From contig NZ_JADQDN010000002.1 of assembly GCF_015694425.1 (NCBI RefSeq), forward strand, positions 542,539 through 606,538: a stretch of DNA of 64,000 bases. Reading direction: 5' to 3'. A program made the translations under genes and the position numbers. The stretch is from Microvirga terrestris (GTDB lineage Bacteria; Pseudomonadota; Alphaproteobacteria; Rhizobiales; Beijerinckiaceae). The notes under the pieces were generated by a model. That model was given only the letters and a program-made list of their open reading frames with translations, searched no databases and was not told the origin of the DNA. How positions within the stretch are numbered: position 1 is the stretch's first letter; every line of letters begins with the position of its first letter. Of the stretch, positions 9,368 through 18,899 are shown piece by piece.

Positions 9368-10282
9368 ATGCTCGACCGGGTTACCAGCATGCAGGTTTTC
9401 GTCCGTGTGGCTGCCCTGGGCAGCTTCTCGGCAGCAGGGCGAGCGCTCAATCTGTCCCAGACCATGGTGACGAAGCATGTAGCCGCGCTGGAAGAGAGGC
9501 TCGGGGTCAAGCTTCTGCACCGGTCCACCCGCAAGCTTGTGCTGACCGAAGGCGGGCGGACCTATCTCGCAGCCTGCGAGCGAATCCTGACCGAGATCGA
9601 GGAGGCGGAGGCGTCCGCCAGCCTCGACCGGATCGAGCCGAGGGGAACGCTGCGGCTCAACGTCCCCCTCACCTTCGGCTTCCGGCACATTGCTCCTGCG
9701 CTGCCTGCATTCAACCGCCTGCATCCGGCCGTTTCCTTCGATCTCGGCCTCGCCGACCGTTACGTGGACCTGATCGAGGAAGGCTGGGATCTGGCGATCC
9801 GGATCGGGCGGCTGAAGGATTCGAGCCTCGTGGCCCGGCGCCTTGCTCCCTGCCGCACCGCCGTCTGCGCCGCCCCCTCCTACCTGAAGGAGCACGGCAC
9901 CCCTGAGACGCTGGACGATCTCGCCCAGCACAATTGCCTCGGCTACACCCTGCCCAGCGCCATCGGGGCAAACCGCTGGACCTTCGGCACGGACGGCGAG
10001 ATCGTCGTGCCGGTGCAGGGCAATCTGCGGGCCAATAACGGCGATGCCCTGCTGGCCGCGGCCGTCGCCGGGCAGGGCCTGATCTACCAGCCCACCTTCA
10101 TCGTAGGCGATTGCCTGCGCGACGGCAGCCTCGTGGCGGTGCTCGGCAGCTACCCGACCTATCAGCCCGGCATCCATGCCATCCTGCCCTCCGGACGACA
10201 GGCTCCGGCGAAGGTGCGCGCCTTCATCGCGTTTCTGGCACAGCGCTTCGCACCAGAGCCCGAATGGGACCAGGGCCTGTGA
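9368..10282 (+). CDS. LysR family transcriptional regulator
   Basis: 304 residues. The first 60 residues are the winged helix-turn-helix (MQVFVRVAALGSFSAAGRAL, then SQTMVTKHVAALEERLGVKLL), followed by a linker helix and a periplasmic-binding-like effector domain from about residue 90 (GTLRLNVPLTFGFRH). It resembles the DmlR/AaeR-like LysR group. It is divergent from the DoxX-VOC pair and probably controls it, in line with normal LysR gene placement. The inducer is unknown; a quinone or phenolic is inferred from the neighbours. Confidence 0.93.
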   Translation: MLDRVTSMQVFVRVAALGSFSAAGRALNLSQTMVTKHVAALEERLGVKLLHRSTRKLVLTEGGRTYLAACERILTEIEEAEASASLDRIEPRGTLRLNVPLTFGFRHIAPALPAFNRLHPAVSFDLGLADRYVDLIEEGWDLAIRIGRLKDSSLVARRLAPCRTAVCAAPSYLKEHGTPETLDDLAQHNCLGYTLPSAIGANRWTFGTDGEIVVPVQGNLRANNGDALLAAAVAGQGLIYQPTFIVGDCLRDGSLVAVLGSYPTYQPGIHAILPSGRQAPAKVRAFIAFLAQRFAPEPEWDQGL

Positions 10283-10354
10283 TGCGCCGGCAGTGGCCTT
10301 CGCATCCCTAACCGGCTAAAGCTACTCCACGCTTGTTTTCGAGGGTTCACGCCT

Positions 10355-13300
10355 ATGGTCGCCACCTGGGCCGTCGTGTTGTCGGCACTGGTCTATCTCT
10401 GCTTCCTGTTCACGGTGGCCTATTGGGGCGACAACTGGGGGCGGCGCTTCGTTCAGGGGCCGGCTCGCTCCACGATTGCGGCCCTGGCGCTCGCCGTCTA
10501 TTGCACCTCCTGGACCTTCTTCGGATCGGTCGGGCTCGCCAGCCGCTCGGGCTTCGACTTCCTGGCCATCTACATCGGTCCGATCCTGGTGATCGGACTG
10601 GGCTACCCGCTGGTCGCCCGGATCGTGCGGATCGCAAAGACCCAGAACATTTCATCGATCGCCGACTTCGTGGCAGCCCGCTACGGCAAGAGCGAGCCGG
10701 TGGCAGCCCTCGTGAGCTTGATCGCCCTCGTTGGCTCGGTTCCCTACATCGCCCTGCAGTTGAAGGCCGTATCGTCATCCCTCGACGTGTTCCTGTCCGA
10801 TGCGGACGGAGCATCCCTGTCGCAACTGCCGTTCATCGGAGATCTGGCCCTCGTGGCCGCTCTCGTGCTGGCGGGCTTTGCCGTCGCTTTCGGCACGCGA
10901 CACACCGATGCCACAGCGCACCAGAACGGACTTCTGCTCGCCATTTCCATCGAGTCCCTGGTGAAGCTCATCGCCTTCCTGATCATCGGCGGCTACATCA
11001 CCTTCGTGATGTTCAACGGCTATGATGGGATCCTGGAGCGCCTCAACGCCCAGGGCACAAGCTCCGACCTGATGGGGCTGACCTCCGGCTTCGGCAGCTA
11101 CATCACCCTCATTCTGCTTTCAGCCTGCGCCACCATTCTCCTGCCGCGCCAGTTTCACGTGACGGTGGTCGAGAACCACGACATCTCGGATCTGAAGCGT
11201 GCCGCCTGGCTGTTTCCGGTCTATCTCATCCTCATCAATCTTTTCGTCATCCCGGTCGCGCTGGCAGGCCTCGCGTCCTTTCCCGAAGGAGCCGTCGACC
11301 GGGACATGACCGTGCTCGCCCTGCCTTTGATGGACAAGGCCGGCACCCTCGCGGTGATCGCATTCCTCGGCGGCTTCTCGGCGGCCACCGCCATGGTGAT
11401 CGTCGATTCCGTCGCCGTAGCTGTGATGATCTCGAACCATCTGGTCATGCCCATCGTGCTGCGACGGCGCGCCTTCGCGGGCATCGATCCAGGCAGCTTC
11501 GTGATCGGCGTGCGGCGGATCTCCATCGTCGTGGTCATCCTGCTCGGCTATGTCTACTATCGCGCCTCCGGCGAGGCGGCGCTCGCGGCCATCGGGCTTC
11601 TGTCATTCGCCGCCATCGCCCAGGTTGCCCCGGCCTTTCTCGGCGGCCTCATCTGGTCGCGCGGCACGGCGCTCGGCGCCAGCGTCGGCCTGGTCGTCGG
11701 CTTCATCACCTGGGCCTACACGCTCCTTCTGCCGAGCCTTGTCTGGGACGGCGTGTTCTGGTCGGATGTCGTCGTCACCGGCCCCTTTGGCATCACGGTG
11801 CTGAAGCCCACGTCCCTGTTCGGAGTGGACCTGCCCCAGCTGACCCATGGCGTCATCTGGAGCCTCACGCTCAACATCCTGTGCTACATCGCCTTCTCCC
11901 TGTGGCGACCGGTCACGGCTATGGAGCAGATCCAGGCCAATGTCTTCCTTGGGGAGGCCGCGACATCGGCAACACCGAGCTTTCGCCTGTTCCGCGCCAG
12001 CGTGAGCGTAGGCGAGTTGCGCGCCACCGTCGCCCGCTATCTGGGCGAGGAACGAACAGTCCGGTCCTTCGAAGGGTTCGCTCACAGCCGCGGACAAAAT
12101 CTGGAAACGCGTGCTGAGGCTGACATCCATCTCCTGCGCTATGCGGAGCACCTTCTGGCATCGGCCATCGGGACTGCGTCCTCACGATTGGCCCTGTCGC
12201 TGCTGCTGCGCCGCCGCACCGTCTCCACGGAAGCGGCCCTCAAGCTGCTCGATGATGCATCGGCGGCGATCCAGCACAGCCGCGATCTTCTCCAGCATGC
12301 GCTGAACTACGCCAAGCAGGGCATCACGGTGATCGACGGAGATCTGCGGCTGCTCGCCTGGAATCAGGCCTTTCTCGACCTCTACGATATGCCGCCCAAT
12401 TTCGTGCAGGTCGGGATCGGCATGGAGCAGATCGTGCGCTACAACGCCTCGCGCGGCTCCTATGGACCCGGCAAGATCGAGGATCTCGTGGAGGCCCGCC
12501 TCCACTCCTTCCGGCACGATGTGGAGCCGGTGCGCCTCAGGCTTTATCCGTCGGGCAAGGTGATCGAGATCCGCTCGAACCTTCTGCCCGATGGCGGCCA
12601 TGTGACCACCTATACGGACGTCACCGAAACCGTTCTGGCTGAGGAAGCGAGCCGTCGCGCCAACGAGACCCTGGAGCAGCGGGTGCGAGAGAGAACCGAA
12701 GAACTCACGCGCCTCAACGAAGCGCTCAGGAGCGCCAAGGCGGAGGCCGATGAGGCCAACATCTCCAAGACGCGCTTTCTCGCTGCGGCCTCGCACGACA
12801 TCCTGCAGCCGCTGAACGCGGCCCGCCTTTATGCCACGTCGCTCGTGGAGCGCGATCGCGAGGCAGGCGATGGAACGCTCGCCGAGAATATCGACGCATC
12901 GCTCGACGCGGTCGAGGAGATCCTCACCGCCATTCTCGACATCTCGCGCCTCGATACGGGCGCCATGAAGCCGCAATGGTCGAGCTTCCGCATCGACGAG
13001 ATGTTCCGCCAGTTGCAGAGGGAGTTTGAGCCGGTCGCCCGGGCCAAGAACCTGAAGCTCACCTTCGTCCCCTCCTCCCTGACGGTGCGTTCGGACCGGC
13101 GTCTCATGCGCCGTCTTCTGCAGAATTTGATCTCCAACGCGATCAAGTACACGCCGTCCGGGCGCGTGCTCGTCGGCGGGCGCAGACGCGCCGGGCATCT
13201 CGTTCTCGAAGTTTTGGATACCGGCCTCGGCATCCCGGCGTCCAAGCAGCGTGTCGTCTTCCGCGAGTTCCAGCGCCTTGATCAAGGCATGAAGGTGGCG

Positions 13301-13864
13301 CGGGGCTTAGGCCTCGGCCTCTCCATCGTCGAGCGCATCGGCCGCGTGCTCAAGCACCCGATCACGCTAAGCTCCGAAGTCGGGCGCGGCTCCGTGTTCC
13401 GGTTGGAGGTGCCTGTGGTCGCGGCTCTTCCGGCAACGGCCGCAGCGCCCGAGCCGCCGAAAGCGCCCGCGACCGTGCTCTCAGGCCTACGCGTGCTCGT
13501 CATCGACAACGAGCCGGCAATCCTCGAGGGCATGCGTCTCCTCCTCACGGGATGGGGTTGTGACGTCTGGACCGCTTCCGACCTGGAAAGCGCCCATCAG
13601 GCGCTGCGCACGAACAAGGGCCTGCCTGAGGTGATCATTGCCGATTACCACCTGGACGAGACCGACGGGCTTGAGGTCATCAAGGCCCTGCGCTGGAAGA
13701 CCCAGGTCGATATGCCGGCCCTGCTCGTCACCGCCGACCGTACGCCTGTCGTGCGGGATGCTGCGGCCGCAATGAACATCCACGTCCTCAACAAGCCGCT
13801 GAAGCCCGCAGCCCTGCGCGCGTTGCTGACGCAGTGGCGCGCGACGAAGGTGGCGGCGGAGTAG
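10355..13864 (+). CDS. Hybrid sensor histidine kinase with N-terminal SSSF transporter-like domain (CbrA/NahK type)
   Basis: 1169 residues. Residues 1 to about 500 have some thirteen membrane segments of the sodium:solute symporter family (YCTSWTFFGSVGLASRSGFDF, DFVAARYGKSEPVA). A PAS domain follows at about 650-760 (QGITVIDGDLRLLAWNQAFLDLYDMP), then a coiled coil, a HisKA domain with phospho-acceptor His814 (AAASHDILQPLN), an HATPase domain (NLISNAIKYTPSG, DTGLGIP, GLGLGLSI) and a C-terminal receiver with Asp1097 (IIADYHLDETDG). CbrA-like proteins sense a solute through the transporter part and tune carbon/nitrogen use. No cognate regulator gene is adjacent; the fused receiver may act in phosphotransfer or as a phosphate sink. 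Confidence 0.93.
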   Translation: MVATWAVVLSALVYLCFLFTVAYWGDNWGRRFVQGPARSTIAALALAVYCTSWTFFGSVGLASRSGFDFLAIYIGPILVIGLGYPLVARIVRIAKTQNISSIADFVAARYGKSEPVAALVSLIALVGSVPYIALQLKAVSSSLDVFLSDADGASLSQLPFIGDLALVAALVLAGFAVAFGTRHTDATAHQNGLLLAISIESLVKLIAFLIIGGYITFVMFNGYDGILERLNAQGTSSDLMGLTSGFGSYITLILLSACATILLPRQFHVTVVENHDISDLKRAAWLFPVYLILINLFVIPVALAGLASFPEGAVDRDMTVLALPLMDKAGTLAVIAFLGGFSAATAMVIVDSVAVAVMISNHLVMPIVLRRRAFAGIDPGSFVIGVRRISIVVVILLGYVYYRASGEAALAAIGLLSFAAIAQVAPAFLGGLIWSRGTALGASVGLVVGFITWAYTLLLPSLVWDGVFWSDVVVTGPFGITVLKPTSLFGVDLPQLTHGVIWSLTLNILCYIAFSLWRPVTAMEQIQANVFLGEAATSATPSFRLFRASVSVGELRATVARYLGEERTVRSFEGFAHSRGQNLETRAEADIHLLRYAEHLLASAIGTASSRLALSLLLRRRTVSTEAALKLLDDASAAIQHSRDLLQHALNYAKQGITVIDGDLRLLAWNQAFLDLYDMPPNFVQVGIGMEQIVRYNASRGSYGPGKIEDLVEARLHSFRHDVEPVRLRLYPSGKVIEIRSNLLPDGGHVTTYTDVTETVLAEEASRRANETLEQRVRERTEELTRLNEALRSAKAEADEANISKTRFLAAASHDILQPLNAARLYATSLVERDREAGDGTLAENIDASLDAVEEILTAILDISRLDTGAMKPQWSSFRIDEMFRQLQREFEPVARAKNLKLTFVPSSLTVRSDRRLMRRLLQNLISNAIKYTPSGRVLVGGRRRAGHLVLEVLDTGLGIPASKQRVVFREFQRLDQGMKVARGLGLGLSIVERIGRVLKHPITLSSEVGRGSVFRLEVPVVAALPATAAAPEPPKAPATVLSGLRVLVIDNEPAILEGMRLLLTGWGCDVWTASDLESAHQALRTNKGLPEVIIADYHLDETDGLEVIKALRWKTQVDMPALLVTADRTPVVRDAAAAMNIHVLNKPLKPAALRALLTQWRATKVAAE

Positions 13865-13877
13865 CAACTCTCATGTC

Positions 13878-13960
13878 ATCACCGGCCTTGTGCCGGTGAT
13901 CTCGATCATATGAAGCGCAGCGCTTTTCCGCATTGAGATGGCCGGGACAGGCCCGGCCAT
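13878..13960. repeat. Pair of hairpins of the dispersed palindrome family, possible bidirectional terminator
   Basis: Two perfect hairpins lie in the 106-bp gap between the convergent kinase and racemase genes: ATCACCGGC/GCCGGTGAT (13878-13900) and ATGGCCGGG/CCCGGCCAT (13938-13960). They are flanked by TCATGTC and CATGACG, giving the whole unit an inverted, REP-like layout. They could end transcription from both sides. Confidence 0.7.
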
Positions 13961-13970
13961 GACGAGCGTG

Positions 13971-14669
13971 TTAGACAGGTTTCAGTGCCTCATCGACTGC
14001 CGCCACAGCATGGATTGTCGTCGTATCGAACAGCGGCACGGCGCTGTCTTCTTGCCTAACCAGCAGCATGATCTCCGTGCAGCCGAGGATGATGCATTGA
14101 GCGCCGCGTTCGATCAGGCGGGCGATGATTTCGCGATAGGCCTGACGGGACTCCGGCCTGACCTGCCCGAGCACGAGCTCCTTGTAGATGATCTCGTGCA
14201 CGACCCGGCGGTCGTCCTCGTCCGGCACGATGATATCGAGCCCATGACGCTGCTGCAGGCGGCCTTTGTAGAAATCCTGTTCCATGGTGAAGGCGGTGCC
14301 GAGCAGGCCGACCCGTTCGAAGCCCGAAGCCTTGATCTTCTCGGCCGTAGGATCGCTGATGTGAATCAACGGAATGCCGACAGCCGACGAGACCGCGTCA
14401 GCCAGGCGATGCATGGTGTTGGTGCAGATGACGAGGAAGTCGGCGCCGCCGCGCTCCAGTCGGAGGGCTGCCTCCTTCATCACCTCTGCGAGCTTGTCCC
14501 ATTCGCCCTCATGCTGGAGGTGCTTGATCGCGTCGAAGTCGAACGACCACATCAGGCATTGAGCCGAGTGCACGCCGCCGAGCCGCCGGTTCGTCTCCTG
14601 ATTGACAATGCGGTAGTATTCGGCCGAGCTTTCCCAGCTCATTCCGCCGATGAGCCCGATGGTCTTCAT
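13971..14669 (-). CDS. Aspartate/glutamate racemase family protein
   Basis: 232 residues, normal for the YgeA/RacX group. It opens with MKTIGLIGGMSWESS, the typical first strand and loop. The two catalytic cysteines are the one in ICTNTMH in the N-terminal half and the one in LGCTEI near the C-terminus. Such cofactor-independent racemases invert amino acids by two-base chemistry; RacX-type members have broad substrates. An AAAGG site precedes the ATG. It follows the isomerase gene by 9 nt on the minus strand, so the two are probably co-transcribed although no shared pathway is evident. Confidence 0.92.
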   Translation of the reverse strand: MKTIGLIGGMSWESSAEYYRIVNQETNRRLGGVHSAQCLMWSFDFDAIKHLQHEGEWDKLAEVMKEAALRLERGGADFLVICTNTMHRLADAVSSAVGIPLIHISDPTAEKIKASGFERVGLLGTAFTMEQDFYKGRLQQRHGLDIIVPDEDDRRVVHEIIYKELVLGQVRPESRQAYREIIARLIERGAQCIILGCTEIMLLVRQEDSAVPLFDTTTIHAVAAVDEALKPV

Positions 14670-14678
14670 GATGAGCCT

Positions 14679-15302
14679 TTATGGATTCGGCGTGTAGGGA
14701 GCGCGGCCGCTTGCCAGCGCGTCGGCAAGCAGGTCGAGCCTGTCCTGCCCCCAGAACACCTCGCCGTCGAGCACATAGGCCGGGGAACCGAAGACATCGC
14801 CCGCTACCGCATTCTCGAGGTTGAGGGCATAGATGGCCTCGGTGGTGCTGCCGGTCGCCACATCCATGAGTGCGGATGAATCGAGACCAGCCAGCTCCGC
14901 CAGCTCCGCGAGCACAAGCGGATCGGCAAGGTTGCGCTCCTCCTCCCATACGGCCGCGTAGGCCCGGCGCAGGAAGGCATCCGGGCTCTTACCGGAAGCG
15001 TTGATGGCGATCACGAACCGATCGGCGAGATTCACGTCGAAGGGCCAGTGCTTCGGGGTGATGTTGAAGGCAAGGCCCCGCTTGTCGCGCCAGCGCTGGA
15101 GTTCAAGGATCCGGTAGCGCTGCCGGGCCGGGTGGCGCTGGGCGAGCGGCAGGCCGCCGGTCTCCGCAAAGACCCGGCCCAGGAACACCGGCTTGTAATT
15201 GACCTCGGCCCCGTGTCTCTGGACGATATCCATGAAGGGTGCGTGGCCGATATAGGCCCAAGGGCTCACGAGGGAGAAGTAGTAGTCGATGATGCGAGGC
15301 AT
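14679..15302 (-). CDS. 2-hydroxychromene-2-carboxylate isomerase family protein (DsbA/GST-kappa fold)
   Basis: 207 residues. The N-terminal IDYYFSLVSPWAYIG has the conserved SPW/SPY motif, where Ser, not Cys, binds glutathione; GRVFAETGG and the C-terminal VFGSPAYVLDGEVFWGQDRL complete the signature. NahD-type enzymes isomerise 2-hydroxychromene-2-carboxylate in naphthalene breakdown using glutathione, but many paralogues act elsewhere. No aromatic-ring pathway is nearby, so the substrate is open. The ribosome site before the ATG is weak. Confidence 0.9.
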   Translation of the reverse strand: MPRIIDYYFSLVSPWAYIGHAPFMDIVQRHGAEVNYKPVFLGRVFAETGGLPLAQRHPARQRYRILELQRWRDKRGLAFNITPKHWPFDVNLADRFVIAINASGKSPDAFLRRAYAAVWEEERNLADPLVLAELAELAGLDSSALMDVATGSTTEAIYALNLENAVAGDVFGSPAYVLDGEVFWGQDRLDLLADALASGRAPYTPNP

Positions 15303-15356
15303 GGGTCCGATTCGAAGTTGGCGGGCTTTAAGCGGCGATGCCCCCAGCTTGGACCA

Positions 15357-15905
15357 TCAGGCCGCGCTCTTCAACGTCTCTTCTGCCCTCAGGAAAGCCT
15401 CGACCTCCGGGGCGACCTCAGGGACTTCCGCCCGCAGGCCGATCTCGCTCAGCAGGCGATCCATAGGGATGAAGCGCCGCTCCCTGCGGTCGTAGAGCCC
15501 TGCCCTCACGAGAGCGATGGCATTGAGGATCAAGCTGCCGTCCTTGGACTGGGAAACTAGCCGATGCTCCATCACCACATGACTGTCGGACCAGGTGAGG
15601 ATGCGCGTCTCCAAGGTGAAGGCGCGAAACGGTTTGAGCTCCCGACGGAACCGGATCTGTCCCGCGCCTACCACAGGCACCCAGCCATGCCTGAGGATGG
15701 GCCGCCAGAGCCCGGAGCGGATCATCATGTCGGTGCGCCCGAGATCCATGAGCGTCCAGTAGCGCCCATTGTTCAAGTGCAGCGACGTATCGAGATCGTG
15801 CGGCCACACGCGGAACGTCAGACGCGAGACGTCCCGCACCGGATCGAGCTTCGGCCGCACAAACGAGGCGATGATCAGGTGCAGCAGGCGCAGCCAGAGA
15901 TTCAT
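15357..15905 (-). CDS. Acyl-CoA thioesterase family protein (THEM6/4HBT-like hot-dog fold)
   Basis: 182 residues. After a hydrophobic N-terminal stretch (LRLLHLIIASFV), FRVWPHDLDTSLHLNNGRYWTLMDLGR is the hot-dog helix region: D..LHLNNGRY.. corresponds to the D-x-x-x-H-xNN-xY signature of 4-hydroxybenzoyl-CoA-type thioesterases and THEM6 proteins. It should hydrolyse or bind an acyl thioester, perhaps at the membrane. Its ATG overlaps the stop of the upstream DinB gene by 4 nt (ATGA), which indicates translational coupling. Confidence 0.85.
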   Translation of the reverse strand: MNLWLRLLHLIIASFVRPKLDPVRDVSRLTFRVWPHDLDTSLHLNNGRYWTLMDLGRTDMMIRSGLWRPILRHGWVPVVGAGQIRFRRELKPFRAFTLETRILTWSDSHVVMEHRLVSQSKDGSLILNAIALVRAGLYDRRERRFIPMDRLLSEIGLRAEVPEVAPEVEAFLRAEETLKSAA

Positions 15906-16411
15906 GTGAGGCCGATCCCGGTCTGGCGCTGGAACAGCATAAGATCGAGAGAGGGCGCTTCACGGCCGAAGCCCGTCAGTAGGCAGTGAACCTGGCCGCG
16001 GTGGTGGGTCTGGTGATTGAAGAAATGCAGCAGCGCCGGCGCCAAAGACTGCTCGACATCGATGGGATTCGTGATGGTCCGAAAGCGGAAACGCCCCGCG
16101 AGATCGGCTTCGGACAGACTGTCGAAATAGGCGACGATCCGCTCGTCTTCCTTCTGGCGCGCAGCTCGAAGTTGATCGAAGCCCTCGAAGAGAATAGCAT
16201 CCAGCCGGTTCGGCGCCTCCCCTTCTCCCGTGAACCGCCTCATCCAGATGCGGTCGGCCACGAGAATGTGGTTGAGCGTACCGTGCACCGACTTGAAGAA
16301 CGCACCGCGATCGGCGCGGTAATCCGGATCGGACAATTGCGCGGCCGCATCATAAAGGCGCTCGTTGCACCAGGCGTTGTAGCCCGCCATCATGGCGAAG
16401 TGCTGTTTCAT
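15902..16411 (-). CDS. DinB family protein
   Basis: 169 residues from the ATG at 16411, 8 nt after GAAGGGA. The four-helix DinB/YfiT fold is marked by the first helix with MAGYNAWCNERL, the middle TLNHILVADRIWMRRF, which carries the first metal-ligand His, and the late LLHFFNHQTHHRGQVH with two or three more His ligands. The family binds a divalent metal and includes mycothiol- and bacillithiol-dependent transferases; the name comes from a damage-inducible Bacillus gene and does not mean DNA polymerase IV. It is coupled by a 4-nt overlap to the thioesterase gene. Confidence 0.88.
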   Translation of the reverse strand: MKQHFAMMAGYNAWCNERLYDAAAQLSDPDYRADRGAFFKSVHGTLNHILVADRIWMRRFTGEGEAPNRLDAILFEGFDQLRAARQKEDERIVAYFDSLSEADLAGRFRFRTITNPIDVEQSLAPALLHFFNHQTHHRGQVHCLLTGFGREAPSLDLMLFQRQTGIGLT

Positions 16412-16457
16412 GGAGTTCCCTTCAGGTCGGCGCGATTCGTAACACCGGCACACTAGC

Positions 16458-16560
16458 GTCATCCCGGACGAAGCGCAGCGGAGATCCGAGATCGTTCCAA
16501 GAATATGGCACTCTTCTCGTCAGACGATCCCGGGTTCTGCTCCGCAGCCCCGGGATGACT
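16458..16560. repeat. Dispersed palindromic element, GTCATCCCGG...CCGGGATGAC
   Basis: A 103-bp unit starts GTCATCCCGGACGAAGCG and ends CCCCGGGATGAC, so its ends are inverted repeats, and inner arms (GATCC.., CAGACGATCCCGGG) pair further. It fills the gap between the DinB gene and the 3' end of the FadJ-type gene. Similar units occur at 18799-18890 and 20127-20216. Confidence 0.8.
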
Positions 16561-16567
16561 GCTGATC

Positions 16568-18775
16568 CTAAGCCGCTTTCTTCGCCGCAGCGCGTCCATA
16601 GAACGTCTCGCCGCTTGACGCCATGTCGAGAAGAAGGTTCGGCGGTGCGAAGCGGTCGCCGTGTTTGGCCTGAAGCTTCCGGCACAATTCCACGAAGGCT
16701 TTCGCGCCCATGAAGTCGATGTAGGAAAGCGCACCGCCCGTATAGGGCGCGAAACCGAAGCCGAGGATCGAGCCCACATCCGCCTCGCGCGGATCGGTGA
16801 CCACGCCCTCCTCGACGGTGCGCGCAGCCTCCAGAGCCTGCGTGACGAGCAGACGCTGCTTCAACTCGTCCATGTCGATGAGCTCGGCCGCAGCCGGATT
16901 CACCTGCAGGTCCTTCAGGCCCGGCCAGAGACGCTTCGGAGCACCTTCCGGATAATCATAGAACCCTTTCCGGTTCTTGCGGCCGAAGCGGCCCTCCTTC
17001 TCCACCAGCGTGGTGAGCAGTTGCTCCTGCTCCGGAATGATCACGGCATCGCCCAGCTGCGCCTTGGTGGCGCGCAAGATCTTGAGGCCGAGATCGACGC
17101 CGACCTCGTCGTTGAGCGAAAGCGGACCGACCGGCATGCCGACCTGCTTGCCCGCCTGCTCGATCATCGGTGCCGGCACGCCAGCCGTCAGCATGAGATG
17201 ACCTTCGAGGATATAGGCCAGCACGCAGCGATTGGCGAAGAAGCCGCGGGAATCATTGACGACAATCGGTGTCTTCTTAATCAGGCGCACATAGTCGAGC
17301 GCGGTGGCGAGCGCCTTGTCGCCCGTCTCCTTGCCCATGATGATCTCGACCAGCATCATCTTCTCGACCGGCGAGAAGAAGTGGATGCCGATGAATTGTG
17401 CGGCGTTCTTCGATTGCTGGGCCAATCCTGAAATCGGCAGGGTCGAGGTGTTGGAAGCGAAGATGCAATCGGGCCGGATCGCCGCCTCGACTTGTCGGAT
17501 TACCTCGGCCTTGACCTTCGGGTCCTCGAACACCGCCTCGATGACGAGATCGCAATCCTTCAGATCATTGTAGTCGGCAGACGCGGTGATGCGTGCAAGC
17601 AGCGCATCGCGATCCGCCGTCTTGGCGCGGCCCTTCATGATCTGGTCGCTCATGAGCTTGTGCGAATGCGCCTTGCCCTTCTCGGCCGCTTCCACATCGC
17701 GGTCGATGAGCACGACCTCGAGGCCGGCATTCGCCGTGACATAGGCGACGCTCGCACCCATGAAGCCTGCGCCGATGACGCCCACCTTCTTCAGGCTTGT
17801 GGCCGGCACATCCTTTGGACGGCGCGCGCCCTTGTTGAGATCCTGCATGGAGATGAAGAGCGTGCGGATCATCGCCGCTGCCTCCTTCGAGCGCAGGATC
17901 TTGGCGAACCAGCGCGACTCCACCTTGAGGGCCAGATCCATCGGCAGCTGAAGGCCCTGATAAACAGATTCGAGAATGGCACGGATCGCCGGGTAGTTGT
18001 CCTGCGTCTCGCGGCGGTAGATGGCATTCGCCGGCGGCCAGATCTGCATGCCGGCAGCGGAGAACACCTTGTTGGAGGGCAGCTTGTAACCCTTCTGGTC
18101 CCAGGGCGCGACGGCCGATCCGCCTTGCTTGATCCAATCCTTGGCCGCCTGCACGATCCCGTCACGCGGCGCTACGGTGTGCACGAGACCCATGTTGCGC
18201 GCCATGAGCGGACGGATCTGTTCGCCCTTGAACAGCATCTGCAGGGCATCGCCTGTCTGCATGAGACGCGCCACGCGCTGCGTGCCGCCGGCGCCGGGGA
18301 AGAGCCCGACCTTCACCTCGGGTAGGCCGACGCGGGTGGAGTCCACGTCCGACAGCACGCGGAAATGGCAGGCGAGCGCGAGCTCGAAGGCACCGCCGAG
18401 ACACACGCCATGTACGGCCGCGGCGAACGGCTTGCCGCAGGTCTCGAGCCGGCGATAGAGCAGCGAGAGCTTGCGCGACTCGTCGAAGAAGAACTGCATG
18501 GCAGCCTCCTCGCCCTTCTCCTTCGCGAGCTTGGCATACTCGCTGCCCAGCCCCTGGAGCATGGTGAGGTCCGCGCCGCCCGAGAAGGCCTCCTTGCCCG
18601 AGGTGATGACACAGCCCTTGATGGCCTCGTCGCCCACGACCGTCTCGATGATACGCTCCAGTTCGCCCATCACCTCGGGGGTGATCACGTTCATGGAGCG
18701 GCCCGGCATATCCCATGTGACGAGCGCAATGCCGTCGGCGTCGGTCTCGAAGCGGAAATTGGTGAAGTTCGTCAT
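16568..18775 (-). CDS. fadJ: Trifunctional-type 3-hydroxyacyl-CoA dehydrogenase/enoyl-CoA hydratase (FadJ/FadB alpha subunit)
   Basis: 735 residues. The N-terminal crotonase domain (1 to about 190) has the oxyanion segments [10 protein letters not shown] and [16 protein letters not shown] and the catalytic [13 protein letters not shown]. From about residue 325 an NAD-binding Rossmann domain ([16 protein letters not shown]) and a hydroxyacyl-CoA dehydrogenase domain follow, with [10 protein letters not shown] and [11 protein letters not shown] around the catalytic His. It hydrates enoyl-CoA and oxidises the product to 3-ketoacyl-CoA. It is third in a minus-strand beta-oxidation operon after acyl-CoA dehydrogenase and thiolase, with a palindromic repeat between it and the thiolase gene. 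Confidence 0.95.
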   Translation of the reverse strand: MTNFTNFRFETDADGIALVTWDMPGRSMNVITPEVMGELERIIETVVGDEAIKGCVITSGKEAFSGGADLTMLQGLGSEYAKLAKEKGEEAAMQFFFDESRKLSLLYRRLETCGKPFAAAVHGVCLGGAFELALACHFRVLSDVDSTRVGLPEVKVGLFPGAGGTQRVARLMQTGDALQMLFKGEQIRPLMARNMGLVHTVAPRDGIVQAAKDWIKQGGSAVAPWDQKGYKLPSNKVFSAAGMQIWPPANAIYRRETQDNYPAIRAILESVYQGLQLPMDLALKVESRWFAKILRSKEAAAMIRTLFISMQDLNKGARRPKDVPATSLKKVGVIGAGFMGASVAYVTANAGLEVVLIDRDVEAAEKGKAHSHKLMSDQIMKGRAKTADRDALLARITASADYNDLKDCDLVIEAVFEDPKVKAEVIRQVEAAIRPDCIFASNTSTLPISGLAQQSKNAAQFIGIHFFSPVEKMMLVEIIMGKETGDKALATALDYVRLIKKTPIVVNDSRGFFANRCVLAYILEGHLMLTAGVPAPMIEQAGKQVGMPVGPLSLNDEVGVDLGLKILRATKAQLGDAVIIPEQEQLLTTLVEKEGRFGRKNRKGFYDYPEGAPKRLWPGLKDLQVNPAAAELIDMDELKQRLLVTQALEAARTVEEGVVTDPREADVGSILGFGFAPYTGGALSYIDFMGAKAFVELCRKLQAKHGDRFAPPNLLLDMASSGETFYGRAAAKKAA

Positions 18776-18798
18776 GGTGTCCTCCCGGGAGGGTTCCC

Positions 18799-18890
18799 GT
18801 CATCCCGGCCGCAGCGAAGCGAAGAGCCGGGATCGCTATCCGATTTCTGGTCTTACGATCCCGGGTTCCGCTCCGCGGCCCCGGGATGAC
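18799..18890. repeat. Dispersed palindromic element between fadJ and thiolase genes
   Basis: The unit starts GTCATCCCGGCCGCAGCG and ends CCCCGGGATGAC, with an inner GATCCCGGGTTCCGCTCC arm almost identical to the copy at 16458-16560. It lies inside the presumed operon, so it would be present in the polycistronic mRNA as a stable stem. Confidence 0.8.
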
Positions 18891-18899
18891 AGTGAAAGA

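Noticed and set aside
15902..16411. DinB gene as the translesion polymerase IV
   Set aside because: The protein is 169 residues with His metal ligands of the DinB/YfiT fold and has no polymerase motifs.
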